From NCBI GenBank assembly GCA_944328495.1, contig CALVHR010000004.1, forward strand, positions 35,222 through 99,221: a DNA stretch of 64,000 bases. The letters run 5' to 3'. A program made the position numbers and the translations under genes. Shown piece after piece: positions 1 through 8,077 of this stretch. Each line of letters begins with the position of its first letter. The first letter of the stretch is position 1. The stretch is from an uncultured Clostridia bacterium. GTDB taxonomy: Bacteria; Bacillota; Clostridia; Christensenellales; Borkfalkiaceae. The notes under the pieces are model-generated. The model saw only the letters and a list, made by a program, of their open reading frames with translations. It was not told the DNA's origin and did not search any database.

Positions 1-846
1 CAGCGCCAATAAAAATTCTCGCACAACTTTGCATGCCGTCGCCGTGGATACTCCGCTGTGATCGAGCGAAGGCGCAAGTTCGTTTACGTCCGCCCCCACA
101 ACATTCAGCTTGCAAACTTCTCGGATCGCCGCAAGCAGCTGTAAAAAAGTGACTCCTCCCGCCTCGGGCGTCCCCGTGCCCGGAAAAACCGAAGGATCAA
201 GACAATCCAGATCCACCGTAATGTAAACAGGCGTTCCCGCCTTTGCTATTCGCTCTGCCGTTTCCTTCAAACCCGAAAAGTCAAAAGGATGCAGGCAAGT
301 ATGTTCCTTCGCAAATGCGAATTCCGCACGGTCGCCGCTCCGAATGCAGAACTGATGTATTTTCCCGTCCCCCAAAAGCTCGTGACATCGCCGCATCACA
401 CAGGCATGACTGAGCCTCGCTCCGAGATAATCGTCCCGCAAATCGGCATGCGCATCAAAATGAATGATGCAAAGGTCAGGATATTTTTTGTGCACCGCAC
501 GTACCGCTCCGAGCGTGACGAGATGCTCTCCGCCGAAAAGGAAAGGAAATTTGCCGTCTTGCAAAATCCTTTCGGCACGCTTTTCAATTTTCCGCAGCGC
601 AAGCGCAGGCTCACCGAAACATAGCTCGATGTCCCCGCTGTCAAATACGCTTATATCACAAAGATCCTTGTCCTGATAAGGACTGTACGTCTCCAAGCCG
701 AAACTTTCGTGCCGCATGGCGGAAGGACCAAAACGCGCCCCCGGCCGATAACTCGTGGTCGAATCAAACGGCGCCCCGAACAAAACAAATGCTGCTTCTT
801 TATAATCCGCATCGCATCCGATAAAGGTTTCTACATTGCGTCTCAC
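1..846 (-). CDS. speB: Agmatinase (SpeB), C-terminus cut by window edge
   Basis: Hydrolyses agmatine to putrescine and urea, the second step of the arginine route to polyamines. The 282 visible codons cover nearly the whole ureohydrolase fold; the family is usually about 285-300 residues, so only a short tail is missing. Seen in sequence: the Mn-binding signatures GGEH, HFDAHADLRDDY and VDLDCLDPSVFPGTGTPE. The start is GTG at 846, which directly follows the speE stop (TAAGTG) and has an AGGAGGTGG ribosome site ahead of it; the nearby ATG at 836 is out of frame and closes at once. Last gene of the speA-speE-speB operon and translationally coupled to speE. Confidence 0.93.
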   Translation of the reverse strand, partial: MRRNVETFIGCDADYKEAAFVLFGAPFDSTTSYRPGARFGPSAMRHESFGLETYSPYQDKDLCDISVFDSGDIELCFGEPALALRKIEKRAERILQDGKFPFLFGGEHLVTLGAVRAVHKKYPDLCIIHFDAHADLRDDYLGARLSHACVMRRCHELLGDGKIHQFCIRSGDRAEFAFAKEHTCLHPFDFSGLKETAERIAKAGTPVYITVDLDCLDPSVFPGTGTPEAGGVTFLQLLAAIREVCKLNVVGADVNELAPSLDHSGVSTATACKVVREFLLAL

Positions 847-1698
847 TTACTCCACCTCCTGCAACATGCGCTCGAGAAACGCGGGCAGATAAAACGATCC
901 GACGTGCAGACGCGTCGTATAATAATCGGTCTTTAACTGCAATGCCTCCCACTTCTCCGCATGAAAATCATTGATCGGATGATATTTCTTGCTCGCAAAC
1001 CCAAACAGCCAATACCCTGCGGCATACGTAGGTATATGCGCCTGATAAACACGGCTGATCGGAAAAGTGTTCACAATTCTCTGGTGACTGCGGCGCATCG
1101 CTTCTGCATCATGTTTGTAAAACGGACTCCCTTGCTGATTGACCATTATCCCGTCTTCGCGCAGTGCGTTGTAACAAATTCCGTAAAACTCACGCGTAAA
1201 ATATCCTTCCGACGGACCGAACGGATCAATCGAATCCACTATGATCAGATCATAGTTCGCGTGGCACCTGCGAAGAATACGCAATGCATTGTCAAAAAAA
1301 ATGTGAACGCGCGGATCGTCAAGCTTGCTCGCATTTTCCGGAAGATACATCCTGCAAACTTCGACTACCTGCGGATCCATTTCTATAAGATCGATCTTCT
1401 CTACACTTTTGTAACGGGTCAGTTCCCGCACAACTCCGCCATCCCCCGCACCGATCACCAGTACGTCCCGAATATCCGGATGTACGGATAACGGAACATG
1501 CGTAATCATTTCATCGTAAATGAACTCGTCCCGCTCAGTCAGCAACACACTCCCGTCGAGCGTCAGCACTCTGCCGAATTCGGGCGTATCGAATACATCG
1601 ATTTGCTGATAAGCGCTCCTTTGCGAGTACAGATGCCTGTTCACGCGAATGCTGTGCTTTACGTCCGGCGCATGAAATTCACTGAACCACAAATCCAT
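847..1698 (-). CDS. speE: Spermidine synthase (SpeE)
   Basis: Aminopropyltransferase that joins putrescine with decarboxylated S-adenosylmethionine to give spermidine. 283 residues, normal for the family. The nucleotide-binding GAGDGG lies at residues 83-88, and the catalytic region VDSIDP, with Asp155 and Asp158, follows; an N-terminal beta domain precedes the Rossmann domain. Its ATG overlaps the stop of the decarboxylase gene by one base, and the agmatinase start abuts its own stop, so the three genes form a tight operon. No S-adenosylmethionine decarboxylase (speD) is present in the window, so the aminopropyl donor must come from elsewhere in the genome. Confidence 0.96.
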   Translation of the reverse strand: MDLWFSEFHAPDVKHSIRVNRHLYSQRSAYQQIDVFDTPEFGRVLTLDGSVLLTERDEFIYDEMITHVPLSVHPDIRDVLVIGAGDGGVVRELTRYKSVEKIDLIEMDPQVVEVCRMYLPENASKLDDPRVHIFFDNALRILRRCHANYDLIIVDSIDPFGPSEGYFTREFYGICYNALREDGIMVNQQGSPFYKHDAEAMRRSHQRIVNTFPISRVYQAHIPTYAAGYWLFGFASKKYHPINDFHAEKWEALQLKTDYYTTRLHVGSFYLPAFLERMLQEVE

Positions 1699-3167
1699 CA
1701 GCGGCCCTCCTGTGTAAGAATGTTAATATGATTGATCTCAGGATCTTCCGGTCCCGTCATCGAACAGCCTTTTGCCTTGGCATATTCAATGTATCGGATA
1801 ATTTCATCCGTCACACGCTCCCCCGGTGCAATGATCGGAATTCCCGGCGGATAACACATTATGAATTCACTGCATACATGCCCGACGCTTTCACTCAGCG
1901 GTACGCTTTTCTTCCCGGCATAAAATGCTTCCTGCGGGCTGAGAACTACCTCAGGCGCAAGATATTCCTGACTGAGCAGCCCGCGGCTGTCTTTCTGATA
2001 TCGGCGGCGGATCTCTGCCAAAGCACTGACCAACCGCTCCAATTCCTGCATGCGGTCTCCGATCGAAAGATACGCCAAAATGTTTCCTATATCACCGAAT
2101 TCGATCTGAATGTCATACTCATCCCGCAGCAGATCATACACTTCAATTCCCGCAAGACCGATATCACGCGTATGAACGCTCAGCTTCGTACTGTCAAAGT
2201 CAAAAACCGAATCGCCGTTGATCAATTCCCTGCCAAAGGCGTAATACCCTCCGATCGCATTGATCTCCTCCCGCGCATAGTCCGCCATTTCGATTACTTT
2301 TCCGAATACGCGCTTTCCCTTCAACGCAAGATTCCGCCTGCTGATGTCAAGGCTCGACAAAAGCAAATAACTTCCCGAAGTCGTTTGCGTCAGATTGATG
2401 ATCTGCCGCACATATCCGGCATTGATGTTCGGGCCCGTCAGAAGTAAACTGGATTGCGTCAGGCTCCCCCCGCTTTTATGCATAGAAACCGAAGCCATGT
2501 CCGCCCCCGCCGCCATCGCCGAAACAGGAAGCCCCTCTCCAAAATAAAAATGCGTACCGTGCGCTTCGTCCGCAAGGCAGTACATCCCCGCTTTATGCGC
2601 CATCGCAACAATTTCTTTGATATCGCTGCAAATTCCATAATAAGTCGGATTATTCACGAGAACTGCCACCGCATCCGGATGTTCGCATATGGCTTTTTTC
2701 ACTTGCTCGCGCTTCATCCCCAGAGATATCCCAAGCTTGACATCCACCTCCGGATTCACGTAAACAGGTACAGCCCCGCACAATACCAAAGCATTGATCA
2801 CGCTCCTATGTACATTGCGCGGTAAAATGATCTTATCCCCGCGCTTGCAGACCGACAAGACCATGCTCTGCACCGCACTCGTTGTCCCTCCGACCATCAA
2901 AAACGCATGCGAGGCGCCGAACGCATCTGCCGCAAGTTCTTCCGCTTCCCGTATTACCGAAACAGGATGACATAAATTGTCCAGCGGTTTCATGCTGTTT
3001 ACATCGATCCCGACACACTGCTCCCCCAAAAATTCCGTCAGCTCAGGATTCCCTCTCCCGCGTTTATGCCCGGGCACATCAAACGGAACAACCCGCATTT
3101 TCCGAAACATTTGAAGGGCTTCATAAATCGGTGCCCTGTTCTGATCAAGCTTTCTTTTGATTTCCAC
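1698..3167 (-). CDS. speA: Orn/Lys/Arg decarboxylase, probably arginine decarboxylase
   Basis: PLP-dependent fold-type I decarboxylase of the short Bacillus SpeA class (489 residues). The lysine that binds PLP is in SMHKSGGSLTQ (Lys231), and the cofactor Asp200 is in the DEAHGTHF motif. Substrate choice between arginine, lysine and ornithine cannot be read from motifs, but the genes downstream (spermidine synthase, agmatinase) argue for arginine to agmatine. The start chosen is GTG at 3167, seven bases after GGAGA. An in-frame TTG at 3197 lies inside the upstream terminator stem and is unlikely. Expression is probably controlled by the attenuator at 3181-3220. Confidence 0.9.
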   Translation of the reverse strand: MEIKRKLDQNRAPIYEALQMFRKMRVVPFDVPGHKRGRGNPELTEFLGEQCVGIDVNSMKPLDNLCHPVSVIREAEELAADAFGASHAFLMVGGTTSAVQSMVLSVCKRGDKIILPRNVHRSVINALVLCGAVPVYVNPEVDVKLGISLGMKREQVKKAICEHPDAVAVLVNNPTYYGICSDIKEIVAMAHKAGMYCLADEAHGTHFYFGEGLPVSAMAAGADMASVSMHKSGGSLTQSSLLLTGPNINAGYVRQIINLTQTTSGSYLLLSSLDISRRNLALKGKRVFGKVIEMADYAREEINAIGGYYAFGRELINGDSVFDFDSTKLSVHTRDIGLAGIEVYDLLRDEYDIQIEFGDIGNILAYLSIGDRMQELERLVSALAEIRRRYQKDSRGLLSQEYLAPEVVLSPQEAFYAGKKSVPLSESVGHVCSEFIMCYPPGIPIIAPGERVTDEIIRYIEYAKAKGCSMTGPEDPEINHINILTQEGR

Positions 3168-3547
3168 CGTTTCTCTCCACAAAAAAATAAAACGCAAGTT
3201 ATAACTACATAACTTGCGTTTTGTCCGCTCTCAAAATATCGCACTCCCCGCCTAAACGGAAAGTACGGACGGAAAACTTCTTTGCCTTTACAGTCCGCTC
3301 GGCAAAATTCTGGCATACAGAGTCTATATAGCAACAACTTTTACTACTCTTATTGACCGTTTCACAAGTTTGCGTAGTTACGCATTTCGGTTATAAAGTA
3401 ACCAACTTATAAAATTTGAGCTTTTAACTCAATCAATAAGGCGGATGATCCGCCGATCGGCAGTGGACCCGGCTGTCCGTATGGCCTTAACTTTTTGCAA
3501 AGTGGTCCAAAAATTGTTGGAAGACTCTATGCAATAGAAGCTATCCT
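3168..3547 (-). promoter_or_regulatory. 380-nt structured leader of speA operon, unassigned RNA
   Basis: The transcript from the 3554-3582 promoter has about 380 untranslated bases. Seen by eye: a three-way junction near the 5' end closed by TGGACC/GGTCCA, with an ACTT/AAGT arm and a GGC/GCC arm; a GGCGGA-TCA-TCCGCC hairpin; GGTTA/TAACC and TGCGTA/TACGCA hairpins; then the terminator at 3181-3220. I could not match it to a riboswitch class I know. A polyamine-, arginine- or SAM-related ligand is only an inference from the genes it controls. Confidence 0.6.
3181..3220 (-). terminator. Attenuator terminator in front of speA
   Basis: A 12-bp perfect stem (3209-3220 with 3191-3202) with loop GTAGTT is followed by TTATTTTTTT, only 14 bases before the GTG start codon. 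A segment upstream at 3365-3379 (AACTAC-GCA-AACTTG in the RNA) can pair with 3203-3216 (CAAGTT-AT-GTAGTT). That pairing would break the terminator, so the two structures are mutually exclusive. Confidence 0.75.
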
Positions 3548-3553
3548 TTCATT

Positions 3554-3582
3554 ATTATATCTGACACCGTAATCTTTGTCAA
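3554..3582 (-). promoter_or_regulatory. Consensus sigma-A promoter of speA operon
   Basis: Perfect -35 TTGACA (3577-3582) and perfect -10 TATAAT (3554-3559) with a 17-base spacer. Such a strong core promoter fits control by attenuation of elongation rather than of initiation. The stretch from 3583 to 3750 behind it holds no recognisable gene. Confidence 0.9.
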
Positions 3583-3750
3583 CGATTTGCATTTAAAAAT
3601 TTCATCATTTATACAATTTTCATATCCTTTCCCCTAGTAAACGCTTTTTTTCCTGTATTCCCGCCAGAATCCTTTCATTGCGAACCTATATTCGCACGAC
3701 AAACTTTTTTGGAAAATCCGAACAATGAAAATTACGTTGCATACTCTAAA

Positions 3751-3784
3751 AATAACAAAAAACACCCGAAAATCGGGTGTTTTT
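3751..3784 (-). terminator. Terminator after tRNA-Ser
   Basis: AACACCCGA/TCGGGTGTT hairpin followed, on the minus strand, by TTTTTTGTTATTTTT directly behind the tRNA CCA end. Confidence 0.85.
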
Positions 3785-3875
3785 GGCGCAGAGAAAGGGA
3801 TTTGAACCCTTGTTACCCTTATGGGGGTAAACACGATTTCGAGTCGTGCGCGTTCGACCGCTCCGCCATCTCTGC
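3784..3875 (-). tRNA. tRNA-Ser(CGA)
   Basis: Full cloverleaf: acceptor GCAGAGA/TCTCTGC, discriminator G and an encoded CCA. The D arm begins TGGCGGAGCGGTCG; the anticodon stem CACGA/TCGTG holds loop CTCGAAA (anticodon CGA). There is a long variable arm (TTACCCCCATAAGGGTAA), as expected for serine, and a GGGTTCAAATCCC T arm. Reads UCG codons. Confidence 0.96.
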
Positions 3876-3913
3876 ATTTTTTGGCGCAAACCTCGTGCGC
3901 ATTACAGTAGTTA

Positions 3914-3942
3914 ATTATATCTTTTTATTTTCCGTTTGTCAA
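3914..3942 (-). promoter_or_regulatory. Promoter of tRNA-Ser
   Basis: TTGACA (3937-3942), 17-base spacer, TATAAT (3914-3919). It overlaps the 3' end of the Gx transporter gene and starts about 30 bases before the tRNA. Confidence 0.85.
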
Positions 3943-4443
3943 TCTTTCCGGCAGATGTTTTAACGACAAAATTGTTAAAACACCCACAATTATTCCCGCT
4001 GCCACACTGAAACCGCATACAAACGGCAATTGCACATACAAAGAAGGTGCTTCCATCAGCAAAACGGCCACACCCGTGCGAGCAATATTGCTTATAATCG
4101 CCCCGGCCACACTCACCGCCACCAAACTGACTTTCGGAAACAGCAATACATAGAGCGCCGCCATAACGCAATAAGCGCCAACGCTTCCTGCCAGATTGAA
4201 CGGAAAAGCATACCATCCGACAAACAACGCCGTCAATAGATTTTTTGCCAAAACAAATACAAACGCCTCCGCTGCACCGTAACACACAATTACGATCAGA
4301 ACAATGCAGTTTGCCAGGCCGATTTTTACATAGGGTGCCATCGGCAACAGAGGCGGAATCAGCGACTCGATCAGAAAGACAATGCTTGCGACAGCCAACA
4401 TCAGCCCCAGCACCGCAACTCTTCCGGCGGAATATTTTTTCAT
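3925..4443 (-). CDS. Gx transporter / Hpre_diP_synt_I family membrane protein
   Basis: 172-residue integral membrane protein with about five hydrophobic helices (for example residues 8-30, 38-60, 85-105, 140-160). It belongs to the family named both heptaprenyl diphosphate synthase component I and Gx transporter, which resembles small ECF-type substrate subunits. The substrate is unproven. It overlaps the NusG_II gene by four bases (ATGA) and follows apbE, a cluster often found next to Rnf or flavin-based electron-transfer genes. The inference is a role in supplying a redox cofactor (flavin or quinone precursor) to the membrane. Confidence 0.8.
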   Translation of the reverse strand: MKKYSAGRVAVLGLMLAVASIVFLIESLIPPLLPMAPYVKIGLANCIVLIVIVCYGAAEAFVFVLAKNLLTALFVGWYAFPFNLAGSVGAYCVMAALYVLLFPKVSLVAVSVAGAIISNIARTGVAVLLMEAPSLYVQLPFVCGFSVAAGIIVGVLTILSLKHLPERLTNGK

Positions 4444-4877
4444 AAGTCGGTCACCAGTCCTTCCCCTTCCACCACAATTTTCATTTTATGAGGAAGGCAC
4501 AAAATTTCACCCCAATCCGTTTCGCCCTGATACATACAGGTATGATCGGGACAGCTTGCCTCCCGAACCGAAACTTTTCCGTTTGCGACGGCAATTACAT
4601 TGTATTCGCCTTGTTTCAGCTCATCGCGGTAATTCAGAACTACGCCCTCACCGTCTTCCACCCTGAAAATATATTCCGCATCTTCTGAGAGGGATCCCTC
4701 GAAAACAAGCTGTTCTCCGTAATAAACAGAAAAAAACTCCCCTTTCTCTTTCGGAATGGCAAAAGCAAATAAAGTAAACACGACAATCAAAAGAAGCGAC
4801 GCCAAATAGACTGCGACGTCGCCCCTCGCAAAAAATTTTTGCTCTCTGATCGATTTTTGCTTATCTGTAATCTCCAT
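4440..4877 (-). CDS. NusG domain II-containing membrane-anchored protein
   Basis: 145 residues: a short cytoplasmic N-terminus, one transmembrane helix (about residues 22-43) and an extracytoplasmic NusG_II domain carrying CPDHTCM and CLPHKMKI. The two conserved cysteines suggest a disulfide or a redox role. The start ATG at 4877 lies 12 bases after the apbE stop with AAAGG as ribosome site; upstream in-frame codons overlap apbE. The domain is named for its resemblance to NusG domain II and has no link to transcription here. Third gene of the degV-apbE-NusG_II-Gx operon. Confidence 0.85.
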   Translation of the reverse strand: MEITDKQKSIREQKFFARGDVAVYLASLLLIVVFTLFAFAIPKEKGEFFSVYYGEQLVFEGSLSEDAEYIFRVEDGEGVVLNYRDELKQGEYNVIAVANGKVSVREASCPDHTCMYQGETDWGEILCLPHKMKIVVEGEGLVTDL

Positions 4878-4888
4878 CCGCTTTGCCT

Positions 4889-6103
4889 TTAACTCAATTC
4901 CGCAACCCTTTCGATATATTTGAGCTCTTCTTCGCACGGCGTCACTGTATCGGAAGCTTCCGATGCCTGCGCATACGTAAATACGTTTTTCGTCGATGCC
5001 TCAAGTTCAGGCGCCGTCTGGTGTGCATAATCTTTTCGGTTCAGGACGGAAAAATCTCCTACAACATAATAGCGAAAATCCGCCGTAAGAATGACCGCAC
5101 CCGTTCCGCTCGCTTCCCAAAGCCCCTGATAAAAAGCCAAAGCTTCGGTCAAAGGCATGCAGAATCCTGCGGTCGAATACGCATCGGCAAGCGCCCCCGC
5201 CGAGGGTACCGAAAGAGGTACGATTGCCGTAATACTGATCACCCCGTTGTCAGAAGGCTTGCCCGTCGCGGGATCGATTATGTGCGAATAGATCTTCCCG
5301 TCATAAACATAAAAGCGATAGGTATCCGCACTTGTACTGATCGCTGCGTCATGAATATCCGTAAGAAAGAGTGCGTCCGACGCGGAAGTCGTAAGCTTTC
5401 GGGGATTTTCGATCCCTATATTGTATCCGCGGAGCAAGGAACCGTCATGCTTTTGCCCGAGAAAAACCGTATTTGAAAGAACGCTCAACGTACATTCCAC
5501 CGTCTTTCCGCTGTATGCATTGCGGATATATTGCGCCGCGACATCACCCATGTATCCTTTCGCAATCCCGCCGAAATCAAGTTTTGTTTCTCCGTTTTGT
5601 TTCGATACGGTATTGTTTTGCCCGATACGTATGTCTGAAATCGAAGACGCCGCCTTTGCAACCGCAATTTCCTGCTCCGACGGTTCGGCGCGAGTCTGTG
5701 AATACAGCCCCTCGTATTCCGGCGTAAATTTCCAAAGTTCGCTCAAGTTATACAAAGCCGTGGAAAAAGCGCCGTCCGTCCTCGCATACAAATTTTCGCT
5801 CATTTGCAACATCGCATACGTGTGTTCCCCGACAATCAGTTCTTCCCCCGCCGCCGCACGATTGATGCGCGACACGTCACTGTCCGGTTTTTCAACACTG
5901 ACTTCATCCTCGATCGAAAACAACAATGCGGAAATTTCTTCTTTGAGCTTGTTCCTCTCCGAAACAGAGATCGGTTCCCCGTCCACATACACTTCCTGAG
6001 ATATTTCAAACTCTATAAAATAATCTTTTGTCCCCTCCTGCGAACATGCGGCAAAGGGAATAAAAAGCAAAACAGCCGCAAGCAATAGCCGGATTTTGCG
6101 CAC
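4889..6103 (-). CDS. apbE: FAD:protein FMN transferase (ApbE)
   Basis: Attaches FMN through a phosphoester bond to threonine in Dxx(S/T)GAT-type motifs of Rnf/Nqr subunits and other flavoproteins, outside the membrane. 404 residues with a lipoprotein-like signal (hydrophobic run, then FAAC at residues 17-20). Core motifs: DFGGIAKGYM and HIIDPATGKPSDNG, then VPSAGALADAYSTAGF. GTG start at 6103, five bases after GGAGG. It lies 20 bases behind degV. Likely substrates in this window are RnfG and the RnfD with three extra motif-bearing modules at 48469-50625. Confidence 0.94.
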   Translation of the reverse strand: MRKIRLLLAAVLLFIPFAACSQEGTKDYFIEFEISQEVYVDGEPISVSERNKLKEEISALLFSIEDEVSVEKPDSDVSRINRAAAGEELIVGEHTYAMLQMSENLYARTDGAFSTALYNLSELWKFTPEYEGLYSQTRAEPSEQEIAVAKAASSISDIRIGQNNTVSKQNGETKLDFGGIAKGYMGDVAAQYIRNAYSGKTVECTLSVLSNTVFLGQKHDGSLLRGYNIGIENPRKLTTSASDALFLTDIHDAAISTSADTYRFYVYDGKIYSHIIDPATGKPSDNGVISITAIVPLSVPSAGALADAYSTAGFCMPLTEALAFYQGLWEASGTGAVILTADFRYYVVGDFSVLNRKDYAHQTAPELEASTKNVFTYAQASEASDTVTPCEEELKYIERVAELS

Positions 6104-6123
6104 ACCTACCTCCGAAAGGCCCT

Positions 6124-6987
6124 TTATTTATTCCCGTAAAATATCAATCCCAAAGTCCCGGGCCCGCAATGGGAAGCAATGACCGGTCCGACAATCTGAC
6201 AATCAACGACAACATCTTGTCCGAATTCTTCTTTCAATGCCGCGGTAAATGCTTCACCTGTTTCAGGACAATCTGCCTGCATGACTTCCACACGATAATC
6301 TTTTACATTGCAAGAATGTTCGTGCATAATGCGCAAAAACTCCGCAATCACGCGCTTAGACCCTTTCACCTTTCCCACACTTTTGAGCGATCCGTCGGGC
6401 ATAATAGAGATCATCGGTTTGATGCCAAGCAATGTTCCGAACGCCGCCGTGAGCGCAGAGATTCTTCCCCCGCGCTTCAAATATACAAGATCGTCGACCA
6501 CAAAATATACAACCGTATGTTCGCGAAGATCTGTCAAAAAAGCATCAAGCTCGTCCATCGTCGCGCCGGCTCTGTATTTTTCCGCCGCATACCGTACCTG
6601 GAACCCCGCACCGAGGCTGATCGACTTCGTATCGAAAGTGCGAATTTCGCGATCGGGATATTTCTCTTTCAGCGTTGCGATCGCCCTGTCCATACTTTCA
6701 AATGTTGCAGACAATTTGTGCGAAAAAGTAATATAATATATATCTTTTCCTTCCTGCAATACCGGTTCGAAATAATCAATATAGTTCTGCTCGTTGATCG
6801 CGGACGTCGTGGGCACCGCTCCCTCGCGCATACGCTTATAAAAATGTGCGAAATCTGTGTTCTCCCCGAGATCGTAATAGTATTCCTGCCCGTCCAAGAC
6901 ATACGGCATGCGGATCACGCGAAGCCCGTATTCCTTCGCAACGGTATGCCAAAGCTCGCAATTACTGTCACAAAACAATTGATACAT
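6124..6987 (-). CDS. DegV family fatty-acid-binding protein
   Basis: 287-residue EDD-fold protein. Seen: the N-terminal CDSNCEL segment, the PTTSAINEQNY segment and ISLGAGFQV, which line the lipid pocket in DegV/FakB proteins. Family members present a bound fatty acid to the kinase FakA for phosphorylation; no fakA is in the window. ATG start with AAAGGAG nine bases upstream. First gene of the operon that continues into apbE. The link between a fatty-acid carrier and flavin transfer is not obvious and may be only co-transcription. Confidence 0.88.
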   Translation of the reverse strand: MYQLFCDSNCELWHTVAKEYGLRVIRMPYVLDGQEYYYDLGENTDFAHFYKRMREGAVPTTSAINEQNYIDYFEPVLQEGKDIYYITFSHKLSATFESMDRAIATLKEKYPDREIRTFDTKSISLGAGFQVRYAAEKYRAGATMDELDAFLTDLREHTVVYFVVDDLVYLKRGGRISALTAAFGTLLGIKPMISIMPDGSLKSVGKVKGSKRVIAEFLRIMHEHSCNVKDYRVEVMQADCPETGEAFTAALKEEFGQDVVVDCQIVGPVIASHCGPGTLGLIFYGNK

Positions 6988-7040
6988 TTTCTCAAATTCT
7001 CCTTTGTCTGATCAAACCCAATGCGGTTATTTCTTTATTT

Positions 7041-7069
7041 ATTATACAATATCCTGAAATGGTTTGCAA
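7041..7069 (-). promoter_or_regulatory. Promoter of degV-apbE operon
   Basis: TTGCAA (7064-7069), 17-base spacer, TATAAT (7041-7046), about 55 bases before the degV start. Confidence 0.75.
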
Positions 7070-7084
7070 ACGATTCGCCCGATT

Positions 7085-7909
7085 TCAGAATTTTTTATGA
7101 ACAATTTTACCGCTTCTGTCTTTTTCCAGCAAATAACAATTGAATATTACGCCGATCACAAAACAAATCATGAGCAAATACAGCCATAATAAAAATAATA
7201 TAAAAAACACTGCCGCTCCATATAATTTTTCCATGGAGCTGAAACTTGCATAAATTGTAAAGCCAAACGAAGCCAGCCCACCCAATAGCAATGTCAGCAA
7301 ACTTCCCCATACCGCTTGCTTCACCCCGATCCGATAAGGGCATATATACAGGTTAAGCAACAGCAATAAAGTAAATACAAAAACCCCGAAAAGCGCATAT
7401 ACCGCCATCTGCGCAAGAAAAGAAGGAAAAAACCGCCGCAAAAAGGAATTCCCCAACAAAAACAGAGACACCCCCAGCACCAGCAAAAGCATCACGATAA
7501 AAATCAGCGCAAGAGCCGATAATCGCAATACTATACTCCCCTTTTTCCGATGACTGTCATATATAATTTCTCCGCTGCGCCGCATATGATAAAACAAATT
7601 GGTCGATGAATATAATGTTGTAGCCAAGAGCACTACCGACGCTCCCGCCGTCGCGCTCTGTGCTGAGTCCCGAAAATAAAGCAATAAGTCTTTGACCTCG
7701 CTGAATATCTCCAGATCAAAGATCTGCTCGTAACTGATATTAAGCTTGCCAAATAAGATCGTTACCCAAAACAAAAAGGGCACGACAGACATTACCAAAA
7801 AAAACGCCATCGTTCCCGCAAGCGTCGTGTATTTTTTAGAAGAAAGATATGAAAAAGTTGCACGGACTTTCCTGTATGCATCTTTGATGTGGCTTTTTGC
7901 TCCCGTCAT
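7085..7909 (-). CDS. YihY/BrkB-family inner membrane protein
   Basis: 274 residues with six hydrophobic helices (about residues 30-55, 90-110, 130-155, 175-200, 210-230, 240-265). The N-terminal signature includes TLAGTMAFFLVMSVVPF, typical of the YihY/virulence-factor BrkB family, once wrongly called ribonuclease BN. Function is unknown; transport or envelope roles have been proposed. There is no good ribosome site before the ATG, but its start overlaps (ATGA) the end of a possible small upstream ORF at 7906-7980, so it may be translated by coupling. Confidence 0.87.
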   Translation of the reverse strand: MTGAKSHIKDAYRKVRATFSYLSSKKYTTLAGTMAFFLVMSVVPFLFWVTILFGKLNISYEQIFDLEIFSEVKDLLLYFRDSAQSATAGASVVLLATTLYSSTNLFYHMRRSGEIIYDSHRKKGSIVLRLSALALIFIVMLLLVLGVSLFLLGNSFLRRFFPSFLAQMAVYALFGVFVFTLLLLLNLYICPYRIGVKQAVWGSLLTLLLGGLASFGFTIYASFSSMEKLYGAAVFFILFLLWLYLLMICFVIGVIFNCYLLEKDRSGKIVHKKF

Positions 7910-7980
7910 ATCATTATTTTATGCAATTCCCGCCGCAAAAATTTATCGATCTCTTCTTCCTTTTTGCACTCCCTGCGCAT
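7906..7980 (-). CDS. Possible small ORF coupled to yihY
   Basis: A 24-codon highly charged peptide (begins MRRECKKEEE, contains DKFLRRELHK) whose TGA overlaps the yihY ATG. The reading frame stays open upstream to about 8055 with alternative TTG or GTG starts. No clear ribosome site is visible. The only support is the four-base overlap with the next gene and the lack of any other start signal for it. Confidence 0.3.
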   Translation of the reverse strand: MRRECKKEEEIDKFLRRELHKIMI

Positions 7981-8031
7981 ACGTTGCCCGGCCCTGCCGA
8001 AATCCGATACAACATTCAATAACAGCGCGAA

Positions 8032-8057
8032 TGCGGCCGCCCCGAAGGGCGGCCGCA
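8032..8057 (-). repeat. GC-rich inverted repeat after hpf
   Basis: 10-bp perfect arms TGCGGCCGCC/GGCGGCCGCA 20 bases behind the hpf stop. No U run follows on the minus strand, so it may be an RNA-stability hairpin rather than an intrinsic terminator. Confidence 0.5.
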
Positions 8058-8077
8058 CTTGCAGTTTTTCCGTTGGT

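Noticed and set aside
3038-3337. Open frame of 99 codons in the speA leader
   Set aside because: It runs through the attenuator and into the decarboxylase gene in another frame, lacks a ribosome site and has no recognisable protein features.
3415-3530. Resemblance of the speA leader 5' domain to part of 5S rRNA (AAGTTAAG, GCCGAT blocks)
   Set aside because: Only short blocks match, in the wrong spacing, and the helices do not fit the 5S fold.
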